Positions 31,752 through 45,800 are shown, counted from the stretch's first letter. The stretch: DNA of 64,000 bases from Lampris incognitus (GCF_029633865.1 NC_079213.1:2968200-3032199), one strand, 5' to 3'. Program-made: numbers and translations. Notes: generated from the letters alone by a model not told the origin.

Positions 31752-33250
31752 GTCGCTGCTGCCTCACAGACCTCAAGATAGACGCTCAAAGATGAAAGCT
31801 CAGTGAACTGAGAGAGTCCACGATTCGTCACCAGATGTCTTCGGGACAGACGACAGAGGGATCGGAGACAAGTTACTGAGAGGAACGGAGCGCACATGGG
31901 AGACAGCAGCAAAGCTACTACATGTTGGCTAGCGAGGCAGCACATGGAGCGGCCAGTGACGGGGGCGAGGCAGTGGACGCCCTTTCAGCCAGAGGGAAGC
32001 ACCCTACCAGATGCAAAGACAAGGACGATGACACGTCCAGTTGCAAGCGGTGTGACCATCAGCATAAACCAAGGCTGTGTCCGGCTTATGGAAACTATAT
32101 GTTCAAATGCAAGGGATGACATCACGATGCAAAAATGTGTCTAAGGATAAAAAAAAAACGTGATACAAGGTACACACATCTCGTGACACAAGCGACAGTG
32201 CTGACCTCAGTGGTTCACTCTTCATCGGTATGGTATCCACGGAGGAAGAAGAAGTGAAGGGGCAGTCCATAGAGGTGGCAGGCATTGGTCAGACTGTGAG
32301 TACGGAGAATAAGGGCAAATGGATGGCGCCACTTGTGGTCAGTGGGACGCTGGTTCCATTTCAGCGTGACACGGAGGCATAGGCCAGTTTAATAAACATA
32401 AACGATGTCAGGACACTTAAAGCATTAATACCACTTAGAGCATATGATAAACTGCCCATAGAAACAGGAGGCGCGTGCAGACTAAGAGTGACTGTAAAAG
32501 GAAAGCTGCACAATGTGCTGTTTGTGGTGGTTCCTAAGGGACAATCATTCCTAGGAGACAAAGCGTGTGAGGACCTGGGATTGGTCAAAAGGATTTATCA
32601 GATCAACAGGGAAAATGTAGCAATGGACACAATGCGAAGTGGAAAGTGACCTTGTACATAGTTTTCCAGACACCTTTAAGGATCATAACACCTGGGACAG
32701 AAAGGCGACTGTCCTTAAGGAAGCGAGTCCCAGATCATTCAGTGTACAAACTGATGATGGACAAGTGTTTAGGAGAAACCGTAGGAGTTTGGAGTAGGAG
32801 AACTTTCGAGAACATGGTCAGGAGAACATGCAGGGGCAGCAGGTCAGTGGAAGTCCCGACCAGCACACCAATGATTCTCCTCTGCCCACCACAAAGACTG
32901 GCACACCAGCTTTGAGAAGGTCAACTGGACCTAGTAAACCACCAAAGATACTAATGGAGGAAGTATAACCCAAAAGGGGAAGGCTCATTTAAAAATAAAA
33001 AGGGGGGAGGGGGTATTGTGATATGTGAAAGAAATGTCTGAGGTTAAAGAGAATGTGTTAAAAGTCAGGAAAACAAGGTGATATGGAATATTTTATATGA
33101 GAGGTGAGAGGGAATGCTAGACCATGAACACTTCTGATAGCTAGTTTGGGAAACGAGAAAAAGCACAAACAAGTTCTAAGAGTATATTTGAGTTTTATTG
33201 AAAGGTTGTGTGTTAGACAAATGTTTTTGTTCGGCTCAATTGTCTGCATT
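31752..33250 (+). mobile_element. Decayed Ty3/gypsy-type retrotransposon, pol core deleted
   Basis: In order: a gag zinc-knuckle region (32042-32138: CKRCDHQHKPRLCPAYGN, then FKCKG and AKMC); a retropepsin-like segment (about 32320-32610: APLVVSGTLVPFQRDTEA, stop, then LRVTVKGKLHNVLFVVVPKG and FLGDKACEDLG), where the catalytic DTGA reads DTEA followed by a stop at 32380; then directly an integrase C-terminal end (about 32670-32800: VLKEASPRSFSVQTDDGQVF followed by RRNRRSL). RT, RNase H and the integrase catalytic core are missing. A polypurine tract AAAAGGGGGGAGGGGG lies at about 32998-33013, and a probable 3' LTR starts TGTGATATGTGAAAG at about 33017. Multiple stops; dead copy. Confidence 0.75.
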
Positions 33251-33545
33251 CAAAATGTAAAGCCTTTATTGTGGACTACGCTGTAGGGGCGCAGGTCTCT
33301 TGAAATGAAACGGCTGATAGATCTAGTTTTTTTGTTTTGTTTTTTTGCCCGTTCACGATTGGCTGGGAGTTTGGTAAAGTGGTGCAGTGTGTGTTGGTTG
33401 TGTGTTAGTGTTGCAGGAGGTCGTTGTTGCACTTCTTTCAACTCTGGGTGATGGTGTGTGATGTGAGACCTGACATGCGTAGTGTTCCCCAAATATGCCA
33501 CTTTGGTTTTGCACATCTTGCATATTGACTGAGTTGTGTGGAGCT
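33250..33545 (-). pseudogene. hAT transposase N-terminal fragment with BED zinc finger
   Basis: The minus frame reads CKMCKTKVAYLGNTTHVRSH, then ITHHHPE: a BED finger (C-x2-C ... H-x3-5-H). QNKKTRSISRFISRDLRPYS and VVHNKGF follow, the segment after the finger in ZBED1/hAT transposases. It is cut at 33254 next to the gypsy LTR, so the catalytic part is absent. The frame upstream (to 33829) shows no further domain. Confidence 0.7.
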
Positions 33546-34030
33546 CCTTCTGCCCGGGAGATTGTACAATCCAGAGCGTATCCGAATGCCTCCAGTGATG
33601 ACGGGTCGGGCTGAGATTGTTGCTGCTCCATGTTTAGAAAGGCTGCCACCATTATGAGGATGGATTGTGGACGTAACTTGATATGTACAACTTGAAACTT
33701 TCCACCCGTGTGCTGGTAGGTGCAGGTGAAAGTGTGTGGACAGTTGTGTGCATGTGGTTGACACTTATCCATGGTGAATCTTGCAGCCATCGCAAAAAAT
33801 GTGCCGTGGTCAACAGCACACGCCAACAAACAGGAAACTGGTATGACCGCTGCAGTAGAAACCGGAAGTCAGTAGACTACAGTTATGCACAGAGCCGATT
33901 GACAGCTGATGATGCTGATGGCATGAAACAGGCTTGTACTGTCTCAGAGAGAATTTACTTGACTCTCTGGATTATTTTGCTCCTTATTTGTTGAGCGCTT
34001 TCCCTACCGTTGTGTTTCTTTTAACAGTTT

Positions 34031-34032
<2 letters not shown>

Positions 34033-34073
<41 letters not shown>

Positions 34074-34086
34074 ATGTATATATATA

Positions 34087-34155
<69 letters not shown>

Positions 34156-34180
34156 GCACACACACACACACACACACACA
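34033..34180. repeat. Composite (TG)n/(TA)n/(CA)n microsatellite
   Basis: Alternating TATATA and TGTGTG blocks ending in a CACACA block. It abuts the terminal repeat of the Tc1-like fragment. Frames over it are repeat artefacts. Confidence 0.95.
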
Positions 34181-34560
34181 GTGGTGCTTGAAAGTTTGTG
34201 AACCCTTTAGAATGTTGTATATTTCTGCATAAATATGACCTAACCCCCCCCCATGACCCCCCTCCCCCGTGCAGCAATAACTGCAACTAAACGTTCCTGG
34301 TAACTGTTGATCAGTCCTGCACATCAGCTTGGAGGAGTTTCAGCCCATTCCTCCGTACGGAACAGCTTCAACTCTGGGATGTTGGTGGGTTTCCTCACAT
34401 GAACTGCTCGCTTCAGGTCCTTCCACAACATTTCGGTTGGATGAAGGTCTGGGCTTTGACTTGGCCATTCCAAAACATTAACGTTATTCTTCTTTAACCA
34501 TTCTTTGGTAGAACGACTTGTGTGCTGAAGGTCGTTGTCTTGCTGCATATCCTGGCTTGT
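34180..34560 (-). mobile_element. Tc1-like transposon 3' fragment
   Basis: The terminal repeat CAGTGGTGCTTGAAAGTTTG begins near 34179. On the minus strand the transposase C-terminus reads MQQDNDLQHTSRSTKEWLKK, then VLEWPSQSPDLHPTEMLWKD and LKRAVHVRKPTNIPELK: the second and third catalytic acids of a DDE domain (QDND and the E of PTEMLW). The N-terminal half is missing beyond about 34550, and small deletions occur near the stop. Confidence 0.75.
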
Positions 34561-34998
34561 TCTCACCTTCATCCTCGCCCTCGTCCTCATGTGTGAGTTC
34601 ATGTGAGGTGTTTCATGCCCAGTGACTGGATGGTATTTGCCTGAAGTAATCTCTCCACCCAACAGGGAAGTGAGGGTAAATTGAAACAAAACGCGTTGAA
34701 ATGGATATGTTGAAAACAAGTCCGGGTGTGACGGAGGCGGAGGAGAAAACAGTTGTTTTTTTTTCTACTTCTATTGCTTCCATTCATCCAGTGCAGTCGT
34801 ACAACACAGTTGCATGTTCAGAAACTCCACACAGCCGTGAAGGTCTTGGGGGACAGTCCACGGATTTCAGCATCCTCTCAGTCTCCATATGAGTTCCCAT
34901 TGTCAGGAAACAGGAATGACCTGTGACATTCGTCCAGGAACACAGAGAAGATGGACAAATACACATTATAAAAGAAACAGGGCAGTGTTTGTGTGTCA

Positions 34999-35569
34999 CA
35001 TGTTGCATCACATCAGGGTCCACATATGTTGCATCACATCAGGGTCCACATGTGTTGCATCACATCAGGGTCCACATGTGTTGCATCACATCAGGGTCCA
35101 CATGTGTTGCATCACATCAGGGTCCACATGTCTTGCATCACATCAGGGTCCACATGTCTTGCATCACATCAGGGTCCACATGTCTTGCATCACATCAGGG
35201 TCCACATGTCTTGCATCACATCAGGGTCCACATGTCTTGCATCACATCAGGGTCCACATGTGTTGCATCACATCAGGGTCCACATGTGTTGCATCACATC
35301 AGAGTCAACATGTCTTGCATCACATCTGGGTCCACATGTCTTGCATCACATCAGGGTCCACATATGTTGCATCACATCAGGGTCCACATATGTTGCATCA
35401 CATCAGGGTCCACATATGTTGCATCACGTCAGGGTCCACATGTGTTGCATCACATCAGGGTCCACATGTCTTGCATCACATCAGGGTCCACATGTCTTGC
35501 ATCACATCTGGGTCCACATGTCTTGCATCACATCAGGGTCCACATGTCTTGCATCGCATCAGGGTCCAC
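34999..35569. repeat. 26-bp minisatellite, about 22 copies
   Basis: The unit is TTGCATCACATCAGGGTCCA plus CATGTG, with ATATG and GTCTTG variants. All three plus frames are open (CITSGST, VASHQGP, LHHIRVH), as expected of a 26-bp unit without stops; the long frames at 34889-35799 are therefore not called as genes. Confidence 0.95.
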
Positions 35570-35912
35570 TACATTTACTTTACAACAGCAGGACACATCT
35601 GCCGTATGTACGTATGAGGCCTGCTGCTTTATGGTTTATTTGCTGTTTTCACAGTTTATTCCCAAAACGCTTTAGTTTAAAGCAGCTCCGACGGCCCTGC
35701 TACAGTATTTTTTTTGGTCTCCATTCTCAGAAGATGAACATTTCAGACACAGTCCCAAGACCAGACAAACCAGTTCATTTTAGCCAATCAGACCAGTGAT
35801 ACAGATTTGGGACCAATGTGATCACACCCACAATCAGAACCTTGTTACTGCCATGTGCAGCACGGGCGTTAGGAATTTAGCTTGAAATGAGATAAGCATG
35901 TGATATATGAAT

Positions 35913-35913
<1 letters not shown>

Positions 35914-35949
<36 letters not shown>

Positions 35950-35950
35950 C
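35914..35950. repeat. (CA)n microsatellite
   Basis: Short CA run. A perfect 11-bp inverted repeat TTAGCAAAGCA/TGCTTTGCTAA follows at 35959-35987. Confidence 0.95.
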
Positions 35951-36367
35951 AATAATTGCTTAGCAAAGCATGAGAATTGCTTTGCTAAATTCGCTGAGAC
36001 TTAGCTTGCTAGATACCTAACCTGTAGGTACTTCCACCGGTGTCCTCGACGTCGTCGTGGTTTCACTTGAGCAGTTTTCAGCCTCGGGGTCGGGGCTTGC
36101 AGCTCTGAAATATCCAATCAGTTTGGGGATTTTTCTTAATAACCCCCGTGGCTCTTTCTATCTTTGGGTTTTCCTTTTTTGAGCTCCACTTTCACATTTC
36201 TTGTTTCCAGACATGTTTTTTTTCCCATACAGCAAGTTTCAAGCAGCAAGCAAGCTGCGTGGTAACGATATTGTTGTATACAGCTGAAAAACAGCAAGTC
36301 ATTCACTGGACAATCATGACAGCCTTGACAGGCACGTTGCACGTGTCATTGGTAGCCTAATGTCACT

Positions 36368-36398
36368 GTCAGACCCGTCAATCAATGGGTCTGACATT
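36368..36398. other. Short perfect hairpin
   Basis: TGTCAGACCC and GGGTCTGACA are separated by 10-11 nt (GTCAATCAAT); imperfect pairing extends outward (GTCAC / GTGAT). Probably the relic of a fold-back element. Confidence 0.6.
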
Positions 36399-36450
36399 GT
36401 GATTTGTCAGATATTAAGCACCCCCCACCCCTGAGGGCGGCCATCCGTCG

Positions 36451-36451
<1 letters not shown>

Positions 36452-36506
<55 letters not shown>
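36452..36506. repeat. (CA)n microsatellite
   Basis: About 27 CA units, 250 bp upstream of CMAH coding exon 1. Confidence 0.97.
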
Positions 36507-36752
36507 CAGTCAGGACTACAGACACAGAAGACCCCGAGCCTCGTGGACCCCCGCACATCGTCGGGCCCCGGGGCTTGAGCCCCGGTAGGCCCTTGCATTA
36601 ATACAGGCTTGAACAGGACATTATTTCCACTTTTTTTACATTTAAGTTGGGTTGATTTCATCATGTTTTACAGCCTCTTTTAATGGTGGGGTTTAAAGGT
36701 TGCAGGTTGCACAGGCCACCTTTATTTTAACATGTATTCTGTTGTGTTTCAG

Positions 36753-36975
36753 AGCTGCTGGGAGCTGAGATGAACCCTCAGGAGACGAAAATACTTCTGT
36801 CCCTGGAGGCAGAGGCGGTGGCCTCTCTCAAAGACGGAATCAATTTCAAGAAAAACCCCGGAAATGGAACATGTTTCATCATATACAAGATCGATGGAGG
36901 CTTCAAGGCCTGCAAGAACCAGTGCAAACACCAAGGAGGGCTGTTCATCAAAGACATCGAGGACCTGGACGGAAG
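36753..36975 (+). other. cmah: cmah coding exon 1
   Basis: Acceptor AG at 36751-36752, 17 nt of 5' UTR, ATG at 36770, donor GGAAG|GTAAAA. Encodes residues 1-68 plus two bases of R69, including the first Rieske motif. The acceptor in front of the ATG implies at least one upstream non-coding exon. Confidence 0.93.
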
Positions 36976-39691
36976 GTAAAAGCTGGAAACAGCCTGACTA
37001 AATGGTTCTCAATCAGGTCCTCAGATACCACCAGTTCTATGGGTTTTCTATTCATTCATTACATTTTCCTGTTGCTCCAGGTGTAAAACCTGGAGCAACA
37101 GATGAATGTAATTAAAGCTACAATTCTTAATTCAACTGGAAACCAAAATAGAAACCACAGGACTGGAAGCAGCTGTCACTCTTAAATTGATTAATACAAA
37201 AACTAACGCTAAACAACAACAAAATCTGAGTTTCTAATGTTTTCTGACGTTGTAGTGTTTTTTCACATTCTAATGGTTGTAAAATTGGAGAAAAACCGAC
37301 CCATATTTTCTATTACCATCAGTTGAGAAAGGAACAAAATGCTTATTTTACATCTTCAACTCAACCTCTTCAATTATATATGGAAATATACCTCTGTATA
37401 CCGGAGGGTGTGCTCCAATTATTGGGGCATCACATTGCTCAGCCTCCCTGGGAAAGTCTACTGAAGGGTGCTGGAAAGGAGGCGCCGACTGATTGTTGAA
37501 CCTCGGATCCAGGAGGAACAATGCAGATTCCGTCCTGGCCGTGGAACAACGCACCAACTCTTTACCCTTGCAGAAGTGCTGAGGGGGGGCATGGGAGTTT
37601 GACCAGCCAGTCTACATGGGCTTTGTAGACTTGGAGAAGGCTTATGATAGTGTACGCCAGGGCACTCTGTTGGGGGGTACTGCGGGAGTACAAGCCATCT
37701 GGTCCTTGTATAACCACAGTGAAAGCTGTGCCCGCATTCTCAGCCCAAGGTCAAACACGTTTTCGGTGGGTGTCGGACTCCGCCAAGCTTGTCCCTCGTC
37801 TCCGATTCTGTTTGTGATATTCATGGACAGGATCTCAAGGAGCAGCCAAGGTGAGGAGTGTGTCCGTTTTGGGAACCTCAGAATTACATCTCTGCTCTTC
37901 ACAGATGGTGTGGTTTTGTTGGCTTCATCAGAACGCTATCTCGGGGTCTTGTTCAGGAGTGAGGGTAGGATGGAGCGGGAGATTGACAGGTGGACTGGTG
38001 CAGCATCAGCGGTAATGCGGATGTTGTACTGGACCATTGTGGTGAAGAGGGAGCTGAGCTGGAAGGCGAAGCTCTCAATCTACCAGTCAGTCTTCGTTCC
38101 AACCCTCACCTATGGTCATGAGCTTTAGGTAGTGACCGAAAGGGTGAGATTGCAGATACAAACGACTGAAATGAGTTTCCTCCATAGAGTGTCTGGGCTC
38201 AGCCTTAGAGATAGGATGAGGAGCTCGGACATCCGGAGGGAGCTCTGAGTAGAGCCGCTGCTCCTTCATGTCCAAAGCAGCCAGTTGAGGTGGTTCGGGC
38301 ATCCGATTAGGACGCCTCCTGGGTGCCTTCCTTTGGAGGTTTTGCTGGCATGGCCAACTGGGAGGAGACCCCGGGGTAGACCCAGAACTCGCTGGAGGGA
38401 CTACATGTCCAATGTGGTCTGGGAACACCTTGGGATCCCCCAGGAGGAGCTGGAGGGCGCTGCTGGAGAGAGAGACGTCTGGAGTACCCTACTTAGCTTG
38501 CTGCCACCACGACCCGACCCTGGAGAAGCAGCTGAAGATGAATGAATGAATGAATGAATGATATGGTCATTATTCAGATATTATAACCAACATGCAAGAT
38601 GACATAACGTATCAAATTAAGACTGAGGTTGTAAAAAACAATATCCCTTAAACAGGCTCACATGTTGAAGCAGCTCTGACTTGACAGGTGGGATTCAGGC
38701 TGCCAATTAACAACCTTGCAGAAAATACTTTCATTTCATTTCCAGCATGTAAAAATGGATCCATGGAATCTCAATTTTACACTGTGGGAGTTCAACTAGC
38801 GCTCAGATATTTGCTGTACTGCAGACTGCTGAGGGTCTCTGGGTTGAAACCCACCGTTCCAAGGAGAGGTGGCCTGAAAAGCAACTCTGTAGGCTTGCTG
38901 TCTGAGGATGGGAGTTTGGGATCATATCATTATTATTCAAATGCTCATTCCATTACAGTGTCCGCCTTTTTATTTTAGTTTTTGTTTCTTCTTAAGTTTT
39001 TTGTTTAAGCTTTCTGCTGTGTTGATGTGCTTTAAACAGGACGGTCAAGTGTACTAAACATTACTGGAAACTGAACGTGGAAACGATGGAATACATCAAC
39101 CCTCCGAACAGCTTCACGCAGGAGGAACTCGGTAAGGCTAACCCAGGATCTTTCGGTTCAGAAATACAGAATGATGTTTTTTAAAGGTACAGCGAGTAAA
39201 ATGTTTCAATGATTATATTTATCCTACTTTTAGAGTGGCATTTTCATGTACTTTTTTTTTTTTTTGCCAGATAAAAAGATTTTTGTATTCTTTAAGTTGT
39301 GTTTCTAAGCTGATTCCTCCATGTTGGAAAGCTGTGACACACAGTGAGCTGAAGATGCGAAGACTCGTAGTGTTTTGGAAGGGCTTTGGGTGCTGAAGGC
39401 CGGGGCGCTTGTTTCTACTGGTTTGTTTGCCAAAATAATGATTCTGGATAAGGTCGCAGGTTTTGAAAGCCAGGAATCCGTGACAAAGCTATCATTTTAT
39501 ACAGCGGTGCCGTAGGTGGGTATAACGTTATGAAGATTCTAAGGGCGCCAGACTGGAGGGGGCGCCACAACGATGCTCAACAAATATTGAAAAGGAAAAT
39601 AAATACATCCGTTTTAAAAAATCAGTCATTCTTCAGAAGTGTTATTAAAATGACATAATGATTTAAAATGTACATTGAAAGGGTTTGTTTG

Positions 39692-39750
<59 letters not shown>

Positions 39751-39805
39751 AATGGCAAATTTCACCAACAACTGACACGTTTGCAGGTCTGGTTTGTGAG
39801 ATAGC

Positions 39806-39848
<43 letters not shown>

Positions 39849-42800
39849 GGACAGAAGTGTTGATGGATGAGAGGTTAGGCTTAGGTTTTCTGTTAAATCA
39901 AATCAAATCAATTTTATTTGTATAGCCCAATATCACAAATTACAAATTTGCCTCAGTGGGCTTAACAGCAATGCAACATCCTGTCCTTAGACCCTCTCAT
40001 CGGATAAGGAACAACTCCCTAAAAACCCCTTTAACAGGGAGAAAAAGTAGGAAGAAACCTCAGGGAGAGCAACAAAGGAGGATCTCTCTCCCAAGACGGA
40101 CAGCGTGCAATGGATGTTGCACGATACAAACGGCATCTGGAAATTTGCATATGCTTTGCAAGTGTTGGGTCGGGTTTTGACAAGGGAGCTGATGCATTCC
40201 GTTGACTGCAATAACTACTCCTGTTGTGCTAGTGCTCACATTTTGTACAACACACTTTTCAGGTTGAGAAAGTATTCACTCTAAAAGAAGTAGTCATCAA
40301 AAGTCTGCGTTGAAGGCAACACAATACAACACAACTTAATGGGATAAAAGAAGGTTGTCAGTTCCAACCAAAATGTGATGCGTTGTAGGCCAACAGCAAC
40401 GCCAAAGGCTTTCTAATCTTGATCAGCTCTACAACCCTACTGTTCATGTTTGGCATGCTTCCATTTCTGTAAGTAGCACCTGATTTCAATATCTGCAAAT
40501 ATACAAACCAACCACATCCGCGAAACATCTGACAAGCGAGCTCTCTCTCAAACACTAATGAAAACCAATCTCAATCTCACAAACCAGACCTGCAAACATA
40601 TCAGTTTTTGGTGAAATTTGACATTTTGAATAGAGAATGGCTGCACGGTGGCACAGTGGTTAGCGCGGTTGCCTCACAGCAAGAAGGTCCTGGGTTCGAG
40701 CCCCAGGGTAGTCCAACCTTGGTGGGTCATCCCGGGTCGTCCTCTGTGTGGAGTTTGCCTGTTCTCCCCGTGTTTGAGTGGGTTTCCTCTGGGGGCTCCG
40801 GTTTCCTCCCACAGTCCAAAGACATATAGGTCAGGTGACCTGGCCGTACTAAATTGTCCCTAGGTGTGAATGGGTGTGTGTGTCGGCCCTGTGATGACCT
40901 GGCAGCCTGTCCAGGGTGTCTCCCCGCCTGCCGCCCAATGACTGCTGGGATAGGCTCCAGCATCCCTGTGACCCTGAGAGCAGGATAAGCAGTTCAGATA
41001 ATGGATGGATTATATATATATATATATATATATTTATAAATTTATTTCTAGTTTTTCCCCTGATCCCACCTGATTACCCAGTGGCATATGGCCAGATCGA
41101 GAGGTCGAAGACCTCTCTGATTCGTGATCCACAGGAAGGAGAGAGCCACAGGAAAGAGCCCACAGGTTAAATCTGGGCTATGATAGTATCACATTCCTTT
41201 TTGTTAAGAGCATTTTGCATGTAAATATGTCAAACTAAGAAGATGGGTCCCTTGTTGCAGAAGCTGTTAATGTGGGGATTGTTGGGCAAGCTGGTAGCAT
41301 TGGATGAAGGTAGAGGAAGGAGTTTAATGTTTAGAGAAGTCAAGAAAATAATAAATTAATCATTTGATTAATTATATAAATAAAGGCGCTCAGTCATATT
41401 CTTTATAGGGGCGCAAAATCCCGGACGGCAGCCCTGATTTTATAATTTATATACCCCCCCCCCCCGTAGTTGATGGTCATTTGTTGCTACAGTACAGTAA
41501 AAATTCGACTGATAGCCGGCCACTCTGATGGCCGAGCAGAATGAACCGCCGCTCTTGCAACCCGCTCGTCATGTGGCTGGGAGGTTCGTATTCCAGACTT
41601 GTCGTAACCGGTCAGGGCCAGAGAGTCCACAGGGTGAGGCCTTCATTAGGCCACCCTTACCCGAGGGATAGTGGGTGTAGATCGGTGTAGTGTTCGGAGA
41701 CTCGTCGTTCTCCAGCGACCCCTCTGGCCCATCCAGGCGCCTGCAGCCAAGCAACCGAAAGCATTCTCCCTACGCCTCCTTCGCGGCCTGAAGGTGATGC
41801 AATCCACGCGAGGAGGCTTCAGCGTGTAAACTCGCGAGAGCAGCCGGCACGAGTTGGAAGGAAGCTGGTGTTACGCCTATCTCCTTCCTGTGGAAACGTG
41901 AGCCAGGGGAGTTATTCCACAAGAGCTCCGGCCATATGCCATTAGGTTAATCAGGTGGGATAAGGGGAAAACTAGAAATACATAATAATGAAAAAAATTC
42001 GACTGATAGTACCCTGAGCTTTGACTGAGTGGTGTTCCCAGCCTAGTCCTCAAGGCTCTCGTCCTGTAGATTTTCAGTGTAACCACTCGTCCTGCTTGTA
42101 CTTACTCAACCAATCAGTACTTGATGATGTCAGATTTGGTAAATGTGGCATAATTAAGTGCTCTAATATGATGGTTGAGTAATTACACATGGGCCTACCT
42201 ATGCAGGATTATACTGAAAATGTGAAGGATGGGGTAGTTCCGGACTAGGTTGAGAAACATTTTTCCAGGACTGTGGCTATGTCATTTTTTTCCCCAATCA
42301 ATCAAACTTTGTTTATATAGCAAAATGCGTACATTAAAATACAATGCGCTTTCTCCAGTTCGAATCCCCGTGTTACCTCCGGCTTGGTCGGTCGTCTCTA
42401 CAGACACAATTGACCATGTCTGTGGGAAGGGAAGCCGGATGTGGGTGTGTCCTGGTCGCTGCACTAGCACCTCCTCTGGTGGGTCGAGGCGCCTGTTAAT
42501 TGCAAAATGCATCCTGGTGACTTCTTTAAAATCATCAGCGCCCTACACAGCAGGGCAGGCTGCCTGCTCTGAAATGTAAACCCGCCATTGAAAGTGGAAA
42601 GACAGGAACAACCTGTCAACCATTTGTCACTAAGGCAGTGAGCTTTTTTAGTTGATCTGTCTTGACGGGAGCAGGAATTGAGGACCCAAATGGAGATGCA
42701 GTGACAAGTAAAATGAAAGGTTTACTGGTAGGAAACAGGACAGTATCAGGAACACACATTACGAGAACATGACGGTTACATGGTACAAACATGGTAACAT

Positions 42801-45800
42801 TGTGGGGACATAGTACAGATGTGGTTACATGGTAGAGACATAGTAACATTGTGGAGACATAGTACAGATGTGGTTACATGGTACAGACATAGTAACATGG
42901 TGGAGACTTGGTACAGATGTGGTTACATGATAGAGACATGGTAGCATGGTAGTTACGTGGTACAGACGTGGTTACATGGTAGAGACATGGTACAGATGTG
43001 GTTACATGGTCGAGACATGGTAACATGGTGTCGACGTGGTACAGATGTGGTTACACGATAGAGACATAGTACAGATGTGGTTACTTGATATAGACATGGT
43101 AACATGTTAGTGACATGGTACAGATGTGGTTACACGGTAGCGACATGGTAACATCGTGATGACGTGGTACAGACGTGGTTACATGGTAGAGACATGGTAA
43201 CATCGTGGTGACGTGGTACAGATGTGGTTACATGGTAGAGACATGGTAACATCGTGATGACGTGGTACAGACGTGGTTACATGGTAGAGACATGGTAACA
43301 TCGTGGTGACGTGGTACAGATGTGGTTACATGGTAGAGATGTTTTACAGACGTGATTACATGGTACAGACCTGGTTACATGGTAGAGACATGGTACAGAT
43401 GTGGTTACATGGTAGAGACATGTTAACATGGAGGTGACGTGGTACAGATGTGGTTACATGGTAGAGACATGGTACAGACGTGGTTACATGGTACAGACAT
43501 GGTAACATTGTGGTGATGTGGTACAGATGTGGTTACATGGTATAGATGTGGTAACATGGTGGTGACGTGGTACAGATGTGGTTACATGGTAGAGACATGG
43601 TAACATGGTGACGTTGTGCAGGTGTGGTTACATGGTAGAGACATGGTAACATGGTGACGTTGTGCAGACGTGGTTACATGGTAGAGACATGGTACAGATG
43701 TAGTTACATGGTAGAGACATGGTAACATGGTAGTGACGTGGTACAGATGTGGTTACATGGTAGAGACATGGTAACATGGTGGTGACGTTGTACAGATGTG
43801 GTTACATGGTACAGACGTGGTAACATGGTGGTGACGTGGTACAGATGTGGTTACATGCTACAGACATGGTAACATGGTAGAGACATGATAACATGATGGT
43901 GACATGGTACAGATGTGGTTACATGGTACAGACATGGTAACATGGTGGTGACGTGGTACAGATGTGGTTACATGGTACAGACATGGTAACATGGTACAGA
44001 CATGATAACATGGTGGTGACATGGCACAGATGTGGTTACATGGTAGAGATGTGGTTAAATGGTACAGACAAGTACTCAAAGTTGCTTTACAATAAATGGA
44101 GTGAAACAAGATGACAGATGAACATAACACAGACATACAGGGGTGGATGGGGAGGGGGGCTACGAGAGGGAGAAGCGGCAGCCACAGACGACGCCAGCAG
44201 TACTCGCCGACTTGGACAGATATAAAGGGAAAGAAAAACAAACATCATAAATCACATAAATCACAGATGCAGGTCAAGCGCTCAGTCCCCAGCCTGCCCC
44301 AGACCAGGGGTGTATGAGCGGTTTGGGGGGCACGAGAAGGCAATGGAGAAAAGGTGTGTCTTGAGACGGGATTGGAAGAGTGGGAGGGATTCTGAGTCTA
44401 ATGATTTGGGGAAGTGAGTTCCAGAGCCTGGGAGCTGCTCTGGAGAAGGCTCGGTCACCAAAGCCGCGGAGGTTGGACCTGGGGGTAGAGAGAAGGGAGG
44501 CTGAGGTGGATCTGAGGGACCGAGAGGGTTGCTAGGGAGAGAGGAGATCGGTGAGGTATGGGGGAGCCAATTTGTGAAGGGCTTTATAGGTAAGAACCAG
44601 GAGTTTGTAATTGATCCGGTGGGAGATGGGTAGCCAGTGGAGGTCTTTTAGGACTGGGGTGATGTGGTGCCAGGATTTGGTGAAAGTTAAAAGTCGGGCG
44701 GATGCGTTCTGGACCAATTGGAGTCTCTTGATAGAGCTAGCACTGATGCCATAGAGGAGTGAGTTGCAGTAATCAAGGCGGGAGGAGATGAAGGCATGGA
44801 TCAGTATCTCAGCAGCAGGGCGTGTGAGAGGGGATCTTATTTTTGCGATGTTGCGAAGGTGGTAGAAGGAGGATTTGACCATTTGGTGGATATGTGGCTC
44901 AAGGGAGAGGGTGGGATCAAGGATCACACCAAGGTTGCGTGCCTGGGGGGAAGGAGAGACAGTAGTGCCATCAATGGTGAGTGCAAGGTTGTTGATTTTG
45001 CTGAGAGTGGACTTGGAGCCAATGAAGAGAAGTTCACTTTTGTCACTGTTGAGTTTGAGGAGGTTTTGCTGCATCCAGACTTTAACTGCAGACAGACAGG
45101 AGTTGATGTGAGAGAGGGGGGATTGTGAGGGGATTTGGTGCTGAGGTATATCTGGGTGTCATCAGCATAACAGTGGAAGTCCAAGTTGAAATGGCGGAGA
45201 ATCTGACCAAGAGGGAGGATGTAGATGATGAAAAGGAGTAGCCCGAGTACAGAACCTGGGGGAATACCTTGTGTGACTGTGGATGGAACAGAGGAGTGGT
45301 TGTGAAGTGAGATGAAGTGTGACCTGTTGGAGAGGTAAGACTGGAGCCAGCTGAGTACGGTGCCTTCAATACCGACATCTTTCAATCTGGTGAGCAGGAT
45401 GTTGTGACTCACAGTATCGAAGGCTGAACTCAGGTCGAGGAGGATGAGGATGTTAAGGGCTCCAGTATCAGCAGAGATGAGGAGGTCATTAAGTACTTTA
45501 AGGAGTGCAGTTTCATTGCTGTGGAGTGGGCGAAAACCAGACTGGAGGGGTTCAAGTAGGTTGTTGGAGTGTAGGTAGGTTTGGAGTTGTGTGGCGACAA
45601 TGCGTAAATGAGTAATGAGTAAATGAGATCATAACTGATATGTATGATGGCAAAAACTATGAAAATAAGACCCAGATTGTAATAATATTAAAAAAAAACA
45701 GAATTGCCTTGGAAAGTTGGCCTGGAAAGGGAATATTTTTACATTTTTCTTAAATCACTAAATACAATCTCTTTTTAGCAGGCTGCACAAATAATGAAAA

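Noticed and set aside
32032..32140. Host CCHC zinc-finger gene
   Set aside because: The knuckle is followed by a decayed retropepsin and an integrase C-terminus, so it is the gag end of a gypsy element.
34889..35799. Three overlapping frames of 242-268 codons
   Set aside because: All are translations of the 26-bp minisatellite in its three phases; no unique coding sequence at either end.
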